Of a stretch of DNA of 64,000 nt, positions 1 through 9,257 are shown piece by piece. The stretch spans positions 1,054,001-1,118,000 of the forward strand of contig OZ243969.1 in NCBI GenBank assembly GCA_965214675.1. Direction: 5' to 3'. The notes below the pieces were generated by a model. The model worked only from the letters and a program-made list of their open reading frames with translations. It was not told where the DNA came from and searched no databases. Each line of letters begins with the position of its first letter. Position 1 is the stretch's first letter. Both the position numbers and the translations under genes were made by a program. This stretch comes from WTFY01 sp965214675. Its GTDB lineage: Bacteria; Pseudomonadota; Gammaproteobacteria; UBA4575.

Positions 1-1103
1 GTCTTTATGCTGCCGCCGCCGCAGTTGACGACTACAGACAGCGAGGATGCCTGATTACGAAGCTGGTTTGCAATCTCCATCCCTGCCTCAACCGCCTGCT
101 CACCCATCACCACGAGGTAAGCATCAATTTCCATATCCGAAAACCGGGTTTTTTCGAGCAAGGCCATGATCCTCTCAAGACCCATTGCAAAGCCTGCCGC
201 AGGATACGGTTTTCCACCGAGTTGCTCAACCAGACCATCATACCGCCCTCCGGCACAAATGGTTGCCTGAGTCTCCAGTTCCGGAACCACCCATTCAAAC
301 ACTGTCTTGCTGTAGTAATCCAGACCCCGAACCAGGTGCGGGTTGATGCGGTATTCGATTCCTGCAGCATCCAGCAGGGCCTTCAAACCCTCGAAATGCT
401 CTGCAGACTCCGGGTCCAGATACTTTATCAAGCTCGGGGCATCGCCAATGATATCGGCCAATTCAGGATTTTTACTGTCCAGAATGCGCATGGGGTTGAC
501 ATGCAAGCGCTGTTTTTCCGAATCGTTCAGTGCGTCTTCGTACTGCTGCAAATAGTCGATCAGTGCCACACGATAGCGTTGGCGGGCTTGCACTGTTCCG
601 AGACTGTTAATTTCCAGTGAGATCCGGGGCAGGATAGCAAGTTCCTGCCACATGTGCTGGCACATGGTGATCAGTTCCGCATCAATATCCGGCCCGGTGA
701 GTCCGAACGTCTCAGCCCCAATCTGGTGAAACTGGCGATACCGTCCTTTCTGTGGACGCTCGTGACGAAAAAACGGGCCTCCGTACCAGAGCCGTGCAGC
801 CTGTCCATACAATAAACCCTGCTGCAGCCCCGCCCGCACGCAACTTGCAGTCCCTTCCGGTCGCAACGTGAGGCTGTCCCCATTGCGGTCCTCGAAGGTA
901 TACATTTCCTTTTCTACAATATCAGTGACCTCGCCGAGTGACCTGTGGAACAGTTCCGTCTGTTCAAGTACGGGGAGACGTATTTCCTGGTAGCCGAATT
1001 GCTGCAAGACAGCCTGCAAGGTCTGCTCAAGGTTGCGTAACACGCCACTGTCGGGCGGTAGTATGTCATGCATACCGCGAATCGATTGAATTCGCCTGGA
1101 CAT
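1..1103 (-). CDS. hisS: Histidyl-tRNA synthetase, C-terminal end cut by the window
   Basis: Class II aminoacyl-tRNA synthetase that charges tRNA-His in the cytoplasm. The frame opens with MSRRIQSIRGMHDILPPDS, the conserved HisRS start, and stays open to base 1. Class II motif 2 is visible (LRPEGTASCVRAG, then FRHERPQKGRYRQFHQIG), as are the HisRS-specific segments RGLDYYSKTVFEW and ICAGGRYDGLVEQLGG. About 367 codons are present of the usual 420 or so; the missing part is the end of the anticodon-binding domain. It follows rodZ on the same strand with a 35-base gap, the usual gammaproteobacterial order. Confidence 0.95.
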   Translation of the reverse strand, partial: MSRRIQSIRGMHDILPPDSGVLRNLEQTLQAVLQQFGYQEIRLPVLEQTELFHRSLGEVTDIVEKEMYTFEDRNGDSLTLRPEGTASCVRAGLQQGLLYGQAARLWYGGPFFRHERPQKGRYRQFHQIGAETFGLTGPDIDAELITMCQHMWQELAILPRISLEINSLGTVQARQRYRVALIDYLQQYEDALNDSEKQRLHVNPMRILDSKNPELADIIGDAPSLIKYLDPESAEHFEGLKALLDAAGIEYRINPHLVRGLDYYSKTVFEWVVPELETQATICAGGRYDGLVEQLGGKPYPAAGFAMGLERIMALLEKTRFSDMEIDAYLVVMGEQAVEAGMEIANQLRNQASSLSVVVNCGGGSIK

Positions 1104-1138
1104 TTATTTTTTCCTGCTGTCTAAATGAAAGTGGCGGC

Positions 1139-2011
1139 TCAGTTGTGCAAACTTCCAGGCACTTTGAACCGGGACGTACGATCAATCTGATGGTACCTGG
1201 AATGATCAAAGGGCTGGCCATCCACTCTGATGACTACATCAGGCGAGTTACCGAGCAGCACTTCAAAGGGTCCCTTCCCGCTGAGCTCTATCATTGTTCC
1301 CGACCGGATCAGGTCCCAAAGAAGCAATTTTCCATCCGCATCCCTGACTTCAATCCAGCTATCCGCCAGGAAGCTCGCTACAAATACCTCCGGGTTTTCA
1401 CCGGAGACCGGCGGACCCAATGCAATCGGTTCCTCTGTTACTGCCCTCTGCGTCCTGGAATCTTCAATGGATGCTACCGGTGCTTGCGGTTCAACTGCGA
1501 CAGCCGCCGGTTCAATTGCGGATGGCTCTTCTTCGATGATCAACCCTGACTCGAGTACCTCTGTTGCATCTGCGGACATCGGTCCGGTGACTTGCGGCAC
1601 ATCGGCTGAGCCTGGAGCCTGTACGCCTGGTTGAAATTCAACTACCTGGAAGAGCACCACCATGCCCAGAAGGGCTGCCAGAGCCGCTCCTCCCCACAAG
1701 ACCGCAGAACTGCGCCTGCTGCTGCGGCGTGATGATGATTTGACAGGAGGTTCTATCGGGAATTGTTCGTTGTAAATCCGTATCAACTGCTCACTGTCCA
1801 GACCGACAAGCCTGGCGTACGTATACAGATAACCACGTACATAGGTCGGTCCTGGCAGGTTTTGAAAATCGTCTTCCTCCAGTGCCTGAATCGTGCGGGC
1901 CATCAAATTCATCCGCTTGGCTACATCTGCCTGACTGAGCCCAGCCTGATTACGCGCATCGGTCAACATCGTGCCGATTGTCGATTTGGGCTTTTGGAAA
2001 TCCTGTTCCAT
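1139..2011 (-). CDS. rodZ: RodZ-like cytoskeletal/cell-shape protein
   Basis: Inner-membrane protein that links MreB filaments to the cell-wall elongation machinery. The 290 residues show an N-terminal helix-turn-helix of the Xre type (QAGLSQADVAKRMNLMARTI), a basic juxtamembrane stretch (SSRRSSRRSS), one membrane segment (VLWGGAALAALLGMVVLFQVV, about residues 104-124), a long Pro/Glu-rich linker and a C-terminal beta domain of the DUF4115 type (SWIEVRDADGKLLLWDLIRSG). It sits between ndk and hisS. The pilF and rlmN genes often found between ndk and rodZ are absent. Confidence 0.85.
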   Translation of the reverse strand: MEQDFQKPKSTIGTMLTDARNQAGLSQADVAKRMNLMARTIQALEEDDFQNLPGPTYVRGYLYTYARLVGLDSEQLIRIYNEQFPIEPPVKSSSRRSSRRSSAVLWGGAALAALLGMVVLFQVVEFQPGVQAPGSADVPQVTGPMSADATEVLESGLIIEEEPSAIEPAAVAVEPQAPVASIEDSRTQRAVTEEPIALGPPVSGENPEVFVASFLADSWIEVRDADGKLLLWDLIRSGTMIELSGKGPFEVLLGNSPDVVIRVDGQPFDHSRYHQIDRTSRFKVPGSLHN

Positions 2012-2067
2012 TACAACGTGTTGGTTACCCTCCTGTACACCTCCGGTACAAATAGAACTGTTTGAAA

Positions 2068-2496
2068 TCAGCTTCTCGAAAAAATTTCATGTTCCGCAAA
2101 GAAAAATTTGATCTCTCGCTTGGCGTTTTTCTTACAGTCCGAGCCATGTACCGCATTATTCGTAGTCGAAGTTGCATATTTTTCACGTATTGTTCCCGGC
2201 CCTGCGTTGCCAAACACTGTTGTCCCCATCACTCCGCGATAACAGTTGATTGCATCTTCGCCTTCCAGTACCTGCACCACGATAGGTCCGGAAGTCATGA
2301 ACTTCACCAAGTCCTCATAAAATGGCTTGTCTCGATGGATCGCATAAAAATTGCGCGCCTGTACTCGGCTCATTCTCAACATTTTTGCGGCAACAATCAA
2401 TAAACCTGCTTTTTCAATGCACGACTCGATTTCGCCAATTATGTTTTTCTCTACTGCATCGGGTTTTATGATTGACAATGTGCGTTCCCTTGCCAT
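2068..2496 (-). CDS. ndk: Nucleoside diphosphate kinase
   Basis: Transfers the gamma-phosphate of ATP to nucleoside diphosphates through a phospho-histidine, balancing NTP pools. The product of about 142 residues starts at MARERTLSIIKPDAV; a start two codons upstream is also possible, but the MARERTLS start matches the family. The active-site segment NNAVHGSD contains the catalytic His, and GPIVVQVLEGEDAI and RGVMGTT are typical. It is encoded between iscX and rodZ on the same strand. Confidence 0.95.
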   Translation of the reverse strand: MARERTLSIIKPDAVEKNIIGEIESCIEKAGLLIVAAKMLRMSRVQARNFYAIHRDKPFYEDLVKFMTSGPIVVQVLEGEDAINCYRGVMGTTVFGNAGPGTIREKYATSTTNNAVHGSDCKKNAKREIKFFFAEHEIFSRS

Positions 2497-2583
2497 GAGC
2501 AATATTCCTAAATCAAATTAAAATTAAATCGGGTGGTATTTGGTGTGGGGCAGACTATAGGTAGGCGAAGTACTTACCTGCGA

Positions 2584-2784
2584 TCAGTCACGTTCATCAA
2601 GCCATGCCATTTGGATAGCTTCAAGAATGCGTTCATTTGATGTCTCAGGATCGTCATCAAATTCCTCAAGCGCACAGACCCATTCGTGCAGGTCTGTAAA
2701 TCGAATGTACTGGGGATCAACATCCGGATGCGCCTCATCCAGGGCAATCGCAATTTCCAAGGAATCGATCCATTTCAGGCTCAT
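2584..2784 (-). CDS. iscX: IscX, Fe-S assembly accessory protein
   Basis: Small acidic protein of 66 residues that binds IscS and may act as an iron donor or regulator in Fe-S cluster assembly. The family signature is clear: MSLKWIDSLEIAIALDEAHPDVDP, then RFTDLHEWVCALEEFDDDPE and a C-terminal ILEAIQMAWLDE. It is the last isc gene, 140 bases downstream of fdx. Confidence 0.93.
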   Translation of the reverse strand: MSLKWIDSLEIAIALDEAHPDVDPQYIRFTDLHEWVCALEEFDDDPETSNERILEAIQMAWLDERD

Positions 2785-2924
2785 GATGGCTCACCCATGC
2801 ATGAGCTAATCGTCAGCAAAACGGTAAACATGATTCTGTACTCGGACACCCGCGACACACTGCATCAAAAAGTGGAATGTACATGGTATTCAACAGGCAT
2901 TCAAAGGAATTTTTCCACTCCTGC

Positions 2925-3263
2925 TCAGTGGCTCTCCGAGACCATGTTGATGGTATATTTCGGGATCTCGATGACCAGGTCTTCCTCGCCGATTACCGCC
3001 TGGCAGCTCAAGCGCGAATCTGGTTCCAGACCCCAGGCCTTGTCCAGATAATCCTCTTCATTTTCTTCGGCCTCATCCAGGGAATCCATGCCCTCGCGCA
3101 CGTACACGTGGCAGGTCGTGCAGGCACAGGATTTCTCGCAGGCGTGTTCTATCCCGATATCATTTGCCAGTGCGGCATTACAGATGCTGATACCCGGTTC
3201 GGCCTGGATGGTCTTTCCCTGCGGGCAGATATCCTCATGTGGCAGGAACGTAATTTTCGGCAT
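2925..3263 (-). CDS. fdx: [2Fe-2S] ferredoxin of the isc operon
   Basis: Adrenodoxin-type ferredoxin that supplies electrons for cluster assembly on IscU. The 112 residues contain the cluster ligands in the pattern CEKSCACTTCHVYV (about residues 42-52) with a fourth Cys in RLSCQAVIGEEDLVIEIP near residue 87. The start MPKITFLPHE lies 5 bases after the hscA stop, suggesting translational coupling. Confidence 0.94.
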   Translation of the reverse strand: MPKITFLPHEDICPQGKTIQAEPGISICNAALANDIGIEHACEKSCACTTCHVYVREGMDSLDEAEENEEDYLDKAWGLEPDSRLSCQAVIGEEDLVIEIPKYTINMVSESH

Positions 3264-3268
3264 GCTTC

Positions 3269-5149
3269 TCAGTCCGCTTCAAATTCTTCGACACGGTGAC
3301 CGCGCATGACCCGTTGCACACTTCGATTCATGCGGCGCTCCACAAAGGTCTCGCTTGCATGCTCAAGCTTCTCAACAGCCTGCTTGATCCTTTCACCGTC
3401 CTTCCCGTCACAGGCATCTTCCAGCGCCATCCGGGCCTGCATGATAGTTTCCCGTTCCTCCACTGACAACAGTTCATCTCCATCCTTCTCGAGCGCAGAA
3501 CGCAATGCCTCCAGTACACGCTGCGCCTTGACGAGCTGCTCAGCCAAATGTTTTGCAAGCATGTCATCCTCTGCATGCGCAAATGAATCCTCCAGCATTT
3601 TCTCAACTTCGGATTCTGTCAGCCCATAGGAGGGCTTCACTGCCACGCTCGCCGATACACCGCTGCTTTTTTCCTGGGCACTCACGCTCAACAATCCATC
3701 CGCATCCACCTGGAACGTGACGCGTATGTGTGCCGCACCCGCCACCATGGCCGGGATGCCTGTCAGGTCAAAGGTTGCCAGGGACCGACAATCCTCAACT
3801 TTCTCCCGTTCACCCTGCACGACATGGATTCGCATCGCAGTCTGCCCGTCCTTGAACGTTGTAAACTCCTGTGCACGGGACACCGGGATCACGGTATTTC
3901 TATCGATGATCCTGGACACCAGATTTCCCATGGTTTCTATACCCAAAGACAGCGGCAACACATCCAGCAGGAGCAATTCAGTACCGGACCCGTTACCCGC
4001 CAGGATATTTGCCTGCTGGGCAGCCCCAATGGCCACCACCTTGTCTGGATCAATATCGGCCAGCGGAGGTTGGCCAAAGAAATCTTCTACCTGCCTGCGC
4101 ACAAACGGGGTGCGTGTAGACCCCCCCACCATGATGATGTGCCTGACATCCTGGGGTTCGACATCTGCCTCGCGCAGTGTCTTGCGGCACCATGCAATCG
4201 TCTTTCTGATATAGGCCTCGATCATCTGTTCGAATTGCTCACGGCCGAGCTTAAGTGCAATCCTTATCCCATCTCCATGTTCGAGGCAGATCTCAGTTTC
4301 GATCGCATCGGTCAATGACTCCTTGGTGCTGCGGGCAACGTCAAGCACTTTACGCATGAGTTGATGGTCATGACTGGTATCCAGCCCCGCCTGCTCCAGG
4401 ATCCATGATGCAATCTCACGATCAAAATCATCACCTCCCAGGGCCGTGTCCCCTCCCGTTGACAGCACTTCAAAGACGCCCTTGGTCAGCCTGAGGATGG
4501 AGATATCAAAAGTACCTCCACCAAGGTCATATACTGCAGTGACACCTTCAGCCTGCTGGTCAAGTCCATATGCCACTGCTGCGGCAGTCGGTTCGTTGAG
4601 CAGCCGAAAGACATTCAGCCCCGCCAGTTTGGCAGCATCCTTGGTAGCCTGGCGTTGTGCATCATCAAAATATGCCGGAACCGTGATGACCACGCCTGTC
4701 AGCTCTCCGCCAAGTGTCAGCTCGGCACGTTCGCGCAGCACTTTGAGGATTTCCGAAGAGACCTCGACCGGGGTCACCGGTCCCGCCACGGTCTGTACTT
4801 GCGGTACACCGCTGTCCTGATCGACAAACTTGTAAGGGAGCTGGCCCTTCAATGTGGCCAGATCGCTGACCGAGCGGCCCATGATGCGCTTTACGGAAGC
4901 CAGCGTGTTCAGCGGGTCGCGGGTCGCATACCGCAATGCCGAAACGCCCACCGTGACACCGCCTCCCGAGGTATAGCGTACAACCGAGGGAAGCATGTCC
5001 ACACCCCCGGTATCCGGCAGGGTCTCTGCCCCACCGCTTCGGACACTCGCAACCAGGGAATTCGTAGTGCCGAGATCAATCCCTGCGGCAAGACGATGCT
5101 CGTGCGGGGCCGTGGATTGACCCGGTTCTGATATTTGTAGAAGTGCCAT
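3269..5149 (-). CDS. hscA: HscA, Hsp70-type chaperone for Fe-S transfer
   Basis: Specialised Hsp70 that, with HscB, uses ATP to release clusters from IscU. The 626 residues match the family length. The nucleotide-binding domain has AAGIDLGTTNSLVA (about 22-35), the VYDLGGGTFDISIL phosphate loop near 205 and IIMVGGSTRTPFVRR near 338; the substrate-binding domain starts around 400 (LDVLPLSLGIETMG), followed by a helical lid. The gene begins 7 bases after hscB. Confidence 0.95.
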   Translation of the reverse strand: MALLQISEPGQSTAPHEHRLAAGIDLGTTNSLVASVRSGGAETLPDTGGVDMLPSVVRYTSGGGVTVGVSALRYATRDPLNTLASVKRIMGRSVSDLATLKGQLPYKFVDQDSGVPQVQTVAGPVTPVEVSSEILKVLRERAELTLGGELTGVVITVPAYFDDAQRQATKDAAKLAGLNVFRLLNEPTAAAVAYGLDQQAEGVTAVYDLGGGTFDISILRLTKGVFEVLSTGGDTALGGDDFDREIASWILEQAGLDTSHDHQLMRKVLDVARSTKESLTDAIETEICLEHGDGIRIALKLGREQFEQMIEAYIRKTIAWCRKTLREADVEPQDVRHIIMVGGSTRTPFVRRQVEDFFGQPPLADIDPDKVVAIGAAQQANILAGNGSGTELLLLDVLPLSLGIETMGNLVSRIIDRNTVIPVSRAQEFTTFKDGQTAMRIHVVQGEREKVEDCRSLATFDLTGIPAMVAGAAHIRVTFQVDADGLLSVSAQEKSSGVSASVAVKPSYGLTESEVEKMLEDSFAHAEDDMLAKHLAEQLVKAQRVLEALRSALEKDGDELLSVEERETIMQARMALEDACDGKDGERIKQAVEKLEHASETFVERRMNRSVQRVMRGHRVEEFEAD

Positions 5150-5156
5150 GCGGGCG

Positions 5157-5699
5157 TTATAGAAGCTGCTCTTCGAGTTTTTCCTGCTTTTCCTTGAGCT
5201 GATTCGTCAGGCGTTCATAGAATTGCAGCTTCAGTGCTACATCCTTGGCCGTGGCCAGATCGCCTTGTGCGTACTCGTCTGAAAACCGTGAAATCAATTC
5301 GCTTTGCTGCTGCTTGAGTTCGCTTGCCAACTCATCCAGGGCAGCCTCGGGGGCTGCGGCCTGATCCAGTCCTGCAACGCGCTCATGCAACTCCATTGTC
5401 TGTACCAGAAACTCCGCATCCCTGGACATTTCCGTATCCGCATCGAATTCAGCATCGTGCAGCCTGATGAGGTAGTGCGCGCGCTTCAGGTCACTTTTAA
5501 GTACGCTGTAGGCTTCGTTTACAAACGCTGTATGCCGCACGGAGATGCGCTGTTCCTGGTCACTTTTCCCGGTAAAGCGGTCCGGGTGCAGGGTATTCTG
5601 AAAGGCGCGATACTTCGAGGCCAGGTCTTCCTGATCCACATCAAAGCCTTCGGCAAGGTCAAACAACTCGAAATAGTTTCGAGTAAAATCGATATTCAT
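5157..5699 (-). CDS. hscB: HscB, J-domain co-chaperone
   Basis: Co-chaperone that delivers IscU to HscA. The start is placed at MNIDFTRNYFELFDL, where homologues begin; the longer open frame upstream runs into iscA. The N-terminal J domain carries the HPD motif in FQNTLHPDRFTG near residue 33. The C-terminal three-helix domain that binds IscU follows (RDAEFLVQTMELHERVAGLD). About 180 residues, close to the usual length. Confidence 0.93.
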   Translation of the reverse strand: MNIDFTRNYFELFDLAEGFDVDQEDLASKYRAFQNTLHPDRFTGKSDQEQRISVRHTAFVNEAYSVLKSDLKRAHYLIRLHDAEFDADTEMSRDAEFLVQTMELHERVAGLDQAAAPEAALDELASELKQQQSELISRFSDEYAQGDLATAKDVALKLQFYERLTNQLKEKQEKLEEQLL

Positions 5700-5754
5700 G
5701 CTGACTGATTGAGTGGAAGAAATTGATCGCTGAGTGATCAGGGCCAGGGAGTAG

Positions 5755-6078
5755 TCAGATGCTGAAACTCTCCCCGCAGCCACAGCGGTCTTTTTCGTTC
5801 GGGTTCCTGAATTGAAATCCTTCCGATAATCCTTCGCGCGCAAAGTCCAACTCGGTGCCTTTCAGATACGCCATGCTTTTGGGGTTGATCACCACCTTCA
5901 CGCCCTTGTCTTCAAAGATGTGATCCTCTTTTTCAACCTGATCGGCAAATTCGATGGTATACGCCATGCCTGAACAGCCTGTTGTCTTCACCCCCAGACG
6001 TACACCAATCCCCTTGCCACGCTTTTCAAGGTAGGTCTTTACGTGTTCGGCCGCGCTGTTTGTAAGGGAAATAGACAC
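5755..6078 (-). CDS. iscA: IscA, A-type Fe-S carrier
   Basis: Scaffold or carrier that passes [4Fe-4S] clusters to apo-proteins. The 107 residues carry three conserved cysteines: one in VKTTGCSGMAY and a C-terminal CGCGESF pair. It lies between iscU and hscB on the same strand with short gaps. Confidence 0.95.
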   Translation of the reverse strand: MSISLTNSAAEHVKTYLEKRGKGIGVRLGVKTTGCSGMAYTIEFADQVEKEDHIFEDKGVKVVINPKSMAYLKGTELDFAREGLSEGFQFRNPNEKDRCGCGESFSI

Positions 6079-6090
6079 TCTCTTCCTGCC

Positions 6091-6498
6091 TTAGGCGATT
6101 TTCTTGTGCTCGGCTCCACTTGCATCTTTGGACTTGAGATCCTCGATCGCTGCCTGAATTGCATCTTCAGCCAGTACGGAGCAGTGAATCTTGACAGGCG
6201 GCAAGGCAAGCTCTTCCGCGATATCCGTGTTCTTGATTTCAGAGGCTTGCGCCAGGGTTTTTCCTTTCACCCATTCCGTCAGCAGGCTGGAGGAAGCGAT
6301 TGCTGAGCCGCATCCGTAGGTCTTGAATTTCGCGTCTTCGATGACACCGTCATCATCAATCTTGATCTGCAGTTTCATTACATCACCGCACGCGGGTGCA
6401 CCTACCATGCCTGTACCCACACTGCGATCGTCCTTGTCAAACGACCCCACGTTACGCGGGTTCTCATAATGGTCCAACACTTTGTCACTGTATGCCAT
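6091..6498 (-). CDS. iscU: IscU, Fe-S cluster scaffold
   Basis: Scaffold on which IscS-derived sulfur and iron form the nascent cluster. All three ligand cysteines are present: VGAPACGDV (Cys37), KTYGCGSAIASSS (Cys63) and KIHCSVLAEDA (about Cys106). The LPPVK motif recognised by HscA immediately precedes the last one. The C-terminal extension (KDASGAEHKKIA) is slightly longer than in E. coli. Confidence 0.96.
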   Translation of the reverse strand: MAYSDKVLDHYENPRNVGSFDKDDRSVGTGMVGAPACGDVMKLQIKIDDDGVIEDAKFKTYGCGSAIASSSLLTEWVKGKTLAQASEIKNTDIAEELALPPVKIHCSVLAEDAIQAAIEDLKSKDASGAEHKKIA

Positions 6499-6567
6499 GA
6501 TATTTTCTCCTGATTCCTATGCCAGTATGTACTAAAAAATTAAAACCCTCAAAATCCTGTAGCCGGC

Positions 6568-7782
6568 TTAATGCGCAGCCCATTCGACGGTCTTGAGGTC
6601 AATACCTTCCTTGTGCATCTCCCACAAGGGAGAAAGATCACGCAGCTTGACTACCGCACCTTTGATTAACTGGGTCGCGTAGTCAACCTCCTCCGCCGTC
6701 GTAAACCGCCCGATTGTAAATCGAATCGAGCTGTGTGCAAGTTCATCATCACGGCCCAGCGCACGCAATACATAGCTGGGTTCCAGGGACGCGCTGGTAC
6801 ACGCTGAACCCGATGACACTGCAATATCCTTGAGGGCCATGATCAGGCTTTCGCCTTCAATAAAATTGAAACTGACATTGAGATTACCCGGAATACGCTG
6901 CTCAAGGTCTCCGTTGATATAAATTTCATCAATGTCTTTCAGGCCGTTCAACAACCTGTTCCGCAACATGAGGATGCGTTCGTTATCCGCTGCCATTTCT
7001 TCCTTGGCAATGCGAAACGCCTCACCCATTCCCACGATCTGATGCGTGGCCAGCGTGCCAGAGCGCATACCACGCTCATGTCCCCCGCCATGTATCTGTG
7101 CTTCAATGCGCACACGCGGCTTTCTGCACACATACAAGGCACCGATACCCTTGGGTCCATACACCTTGTGGGCAGACAGGCTCATCAGATCAACGTTCAT
7201 ATCCCGCAGGTCAACCTCCGCCTTGCCTGGACTCTGCGCTGCATCCACGTGGAAAATGATCTTGCGCTTGCGGGTGATTTCACCAATGGCCTTGATATCC
7301 TGGATGACGCCGATCTCGTTGTTGACGTGCATGATTGAAACCAGGATCGTATCGTCCCGGATGGCCGCCTGAAACTTGTCCAGGTCGATCATTCCCGAAC
7401 TCTGCGGCTCCAGGTAGGTCACCTCGAACCCTTCGCGCTCCAGTTGGCGGCAGGTATCCAGCACGGCCTTGTGCTCGGTCTTGCAGGTAATGATATGTTT
7501 GCCTTTTTTCTGGTAAAAATGCGCCGCACCCTTGATGGCCAGGTTATCCGACTCGGTAGCTCCGCTGGTCCAGACGATTTCTTTCGGGTCCGCATGGATC
7601 AATGCCGCCACATGCCCCCTGGCATCTTCGACAGCTTTTTCAGCATCCCAGCCGAAACTGTGACTGCGGGATGCCGGATTTCCATAGTTGCCATCGAGCG
7701 TCAAACACTTCGTCATTGCTTCGGCCACCCGCTCGTCGACTGGCGTGGTGGAACTGTAATCCAGATATATGGGTAGTTTCAT
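6568..7782 (-). CDS. iscS: IscS, cysteine desulfurase
   Basis: PLP enzyme that takes sulfur from cysteine for Fe-S clusters and tRNA thiolation. The start is set at MKLPIYLDYSSTTPVDERVA; an upstream extension of 16 codons is possible but unlike the family. The PLP lysine is in LSAHKVYGPKGIGAL (near residue 205), and the catalytic cysteine loop is SSGSACTSASLEPSYVLRALG near 325. About 404 residues, the normal length. Confidence 0.96.
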   Translation of the reverse strand: MKLPIYLDYSSTTPVDERVAEAMTKCLTLDGNYGNPASRSHSFGWDAEKAVEDARGHVAALIHADPKEIVWTSGATESDNLAIKGAAHFYQKKGKHIITCKTEHKAVLDTCRQLEREGFEVTYLEPQSSGMIDLDKFQAAIRDDTILVSIMHVNNEIGVIQDIKAIGEITRKRKIIFHVDAAQSPGKAEVDLRDMNVDLMSLSAHKVYGPKGIGALYVCRKPRVRIEAQIHGGGHERGMRSGTLATHQIVGMGEAFRIAKEEMAADNERILMLRNRLLNGLKDIDEIYINGDLEQRIPGNLNVSFNFIEGESLIMALKDIAVSSGSACTSASLEPSYVLRALGRDDELAHSSIRFTIGRFTTAEEVDYATQLIKGAVVKLRDLSPLWEMHKEGIDLKTVEWAAH

Positions 7783-7840
7783 GTCGGTCACTTTCATATC
7801 CCTGCTGCTGTATACATCATCTTTTGTCAAACCTGCTTCT

Positions 7841-8299
7841 TCAGCTTAACTCCACCCGGCTCATTTGATGCTCCTGCCTGCTGGAAACCTCTGCCACGTG
7901 TGCATTGCTTACGGCCTGCGCGAGACTGATACCTGAAAGATGGCTGCGGATCTGATGACTCAGGCTTTCCCACAGATCATGCGTCAGGCAACGCTGATGA
8001 TTCTGACAGTCCGCACTGCCACCGCAACGGGTAGTATCCAGACCCTCATCGACCGCATCGATCACGTCGGCGATGGCAATCTCTTCCGAGTCCACGGCAA
8101 GCGAGTACCCGCCACCGGGTCCGCGCGTGCTTTTCACCAGCCCCCGGCCACGCAAAAGCGTGAACAGCTGCTCCAGATAAGCCAGGGAGATCCCTTGTCT
8201 TTCTGAAATGTCGGCGAGCGACACCGGACCTTTGTCATGGTGCAGGGCAATGTCAAACATTGCAGTCACTGCATATCGCCCTTTGGTACTGAGTTTCAT
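7841..8299 (-). CDS. iscR: IscR, Fe-S-sensing transcriptional regulator
   Basis: Rrf2-family repressor that shuts down the isc operon when Fe-S supply is sufficient. The 152 residues start at MKLSTKGRYAVTAM and have a winged helix (ISLAYLEQLFTLLRGRGLVKSTRGPGGGY). The cluster ligands are Cys92, Cys98 and Cys104 in RCGGSADCQNHQRCL, with His in the next turn. It is the first gene of the operon. A matching operator lies at 8356-8380. Confidence 0.95.
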   Translation of the reverse strand: MKLSTKGRYAVTAMFDIALHHDKGPVSLADISERQGISLAYLEQLFTLLRGRGLVKSTRGPGGGYSLAVDSEEIAIADVIDAVDEGLDTTRCGGSADCQNHQRCLTHDLWESLSHQIRSHLSGISLAQAVSNAHVAEVSSRQEHQMSRVELS

Positions 8300-8345
8300 G
8301 AGGTACTGTCCTCGGTGCTCCAATTAACCGGATTTTCCACTTGTG

Positions 8346-8380
8346 AGTATAGCAAATAACCTAGTAAATCGCTCAGGTAT
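8346..8380 (-). promoter_or_regulatory. iscR promoter with an IscR type 1 operator
   Basis: On the minus strand a -10-like TATACT (8346-8351) precedes iscR. Immediately upstream, 8356-8380 is a 25-bp imperfect palindrome starting ATAACCTAGT and ending CAGGTAT. It resembles the type 1 IscR box (ATA-CC-GACT-A/T rich-AGTC-GG-TAT). It would cover the -35 region, fitting autorepression by [2Fe-2S]-IscR. Matched by eye. Confidence 0.7.
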
Positions 8381-8448
8381 AATTGGAGATAGTCCCTCCA
8401 AATCCGCACTATCCCTTTAGTAAGAGAGCCTGCCTATCCCGGGAAACA

Positions 8449-9165
8449 TCACCGTGATGTCGAGTCCTCGGTAGCACTCAGGATGCCGCGCAGGATGTTC
8501 ACCTCCACCTGCGTCAGTTGCGCGCGCTGATAGACATGGCGCAGGCGGCGCATAAGCAGTTTGGGCTGGCGCGGGTCCAGAAACCCGATCTCCAGCAGAA
8601 CGGTCTGCAGATGCTCAAACAACCGCTCCAACTCCATCGAGGCAGCAAGCGCATCCTCACTCTCGACATCCACTGCATGAGTGTCCCCTGCCGCCATGAA
8701 AATCTCATAGCAAATCACCTGCACCGCGGCAGCAAGATTCAATGATTTCATCGAAGGTATGGCCGTCACGAACTGGCACAAATCCAGTTCATCATTCGAT
8801 AAGCCACTGCTTTCACGGCCAAAAACAATGGCCACAGGACCGCCTGCCAATTCCTGCCACACTCTCGGCCCCAATTCCCGTGGCGCAATCTGCGGGCAAG
8901 CCAACCCGCGCTTGCGTGCAGTGGTCCCGACCACAAATGTGCACTGGCCTATAGCCTCCTTTAATGAACTACAGACGGTGGCACGCTCGAGCACATCCAC
9001 GGCATCCACGGCACGGACTGTGGCCTCAGGGTCTGGAAACCGCTTTGGATTGACCAGCACCAGATGCTCGATGCCCATGGTCTTTACGGCTCGTGCGGCC
9101 GCGCCAATATTGCCGGGATGCGAGGGCTCCATGAGTACAACACGGATGGTATTGGAGGTGTTCAC
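8449..9165 (-). CDS. trmJ: TrmJ, tRNA (cytidine/uridine-32 2'-O) methyltransferase
   Basis: SpoU-class SAM methyltransferase that modifies position 32 in the anticodon loop of several tRNAs. SPOUT motifs are clear: VVLMEPSHPGNIGAAARAVKTM at the N-terminus, VAIVFGRESSGLSNDELDLC in the middle and IPSMKSLNLAAAVQVICYE near residue 145. I chose the GTG start (VNTSNTIRVVL) because homologues begin there; an upstream TTG at 9201 would add 12 residues. It is divergent from suhB, a common gammaproteobacterial arrangement. Confidence 0.92.
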   Translation of the reverse strand: MNTSNTIRVVLMEPSHPGNIGAAARAVKTMGIEHLVLVNPKRFPDPEATVRAVDAVDVLERATVCSSLKEAIGQCTFVVGTTARKRGLACPQIAPRELGPRVWQELAGGPVAIVFGRESSGLSNDELDLCQFVTAIPSMKSLNLAAAVQVICYEIFMAAGDTHAVDVESEDALAASMELERLFEHLQTVLLEIGFLDPRQPKLLMRRLRHVYQRAQLTQVEVNILRGILSATEDSTSR

Positions 9166-9257
9166 AGATTCAACAAAATTCCAGTTACAAACTCGTCTCA
9201 AAAATATATCCAGTTTTGGTATGCTGTCCCAGCCTCGCGACTACCCAACTGACCCCC

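Noticed and set aside
3306..4820. Long open frames on the strand opposite hscA and other housekeeping genes
   Set aside because: Shadows of the real genes: Ser/Arg-rich composition, no domains, complete overlap with well-supported genes.
6360..6390. Spacer match inside iscU (TGTAATGA)
   Set aside because: Eight bases only, with no further agreement in the guide.
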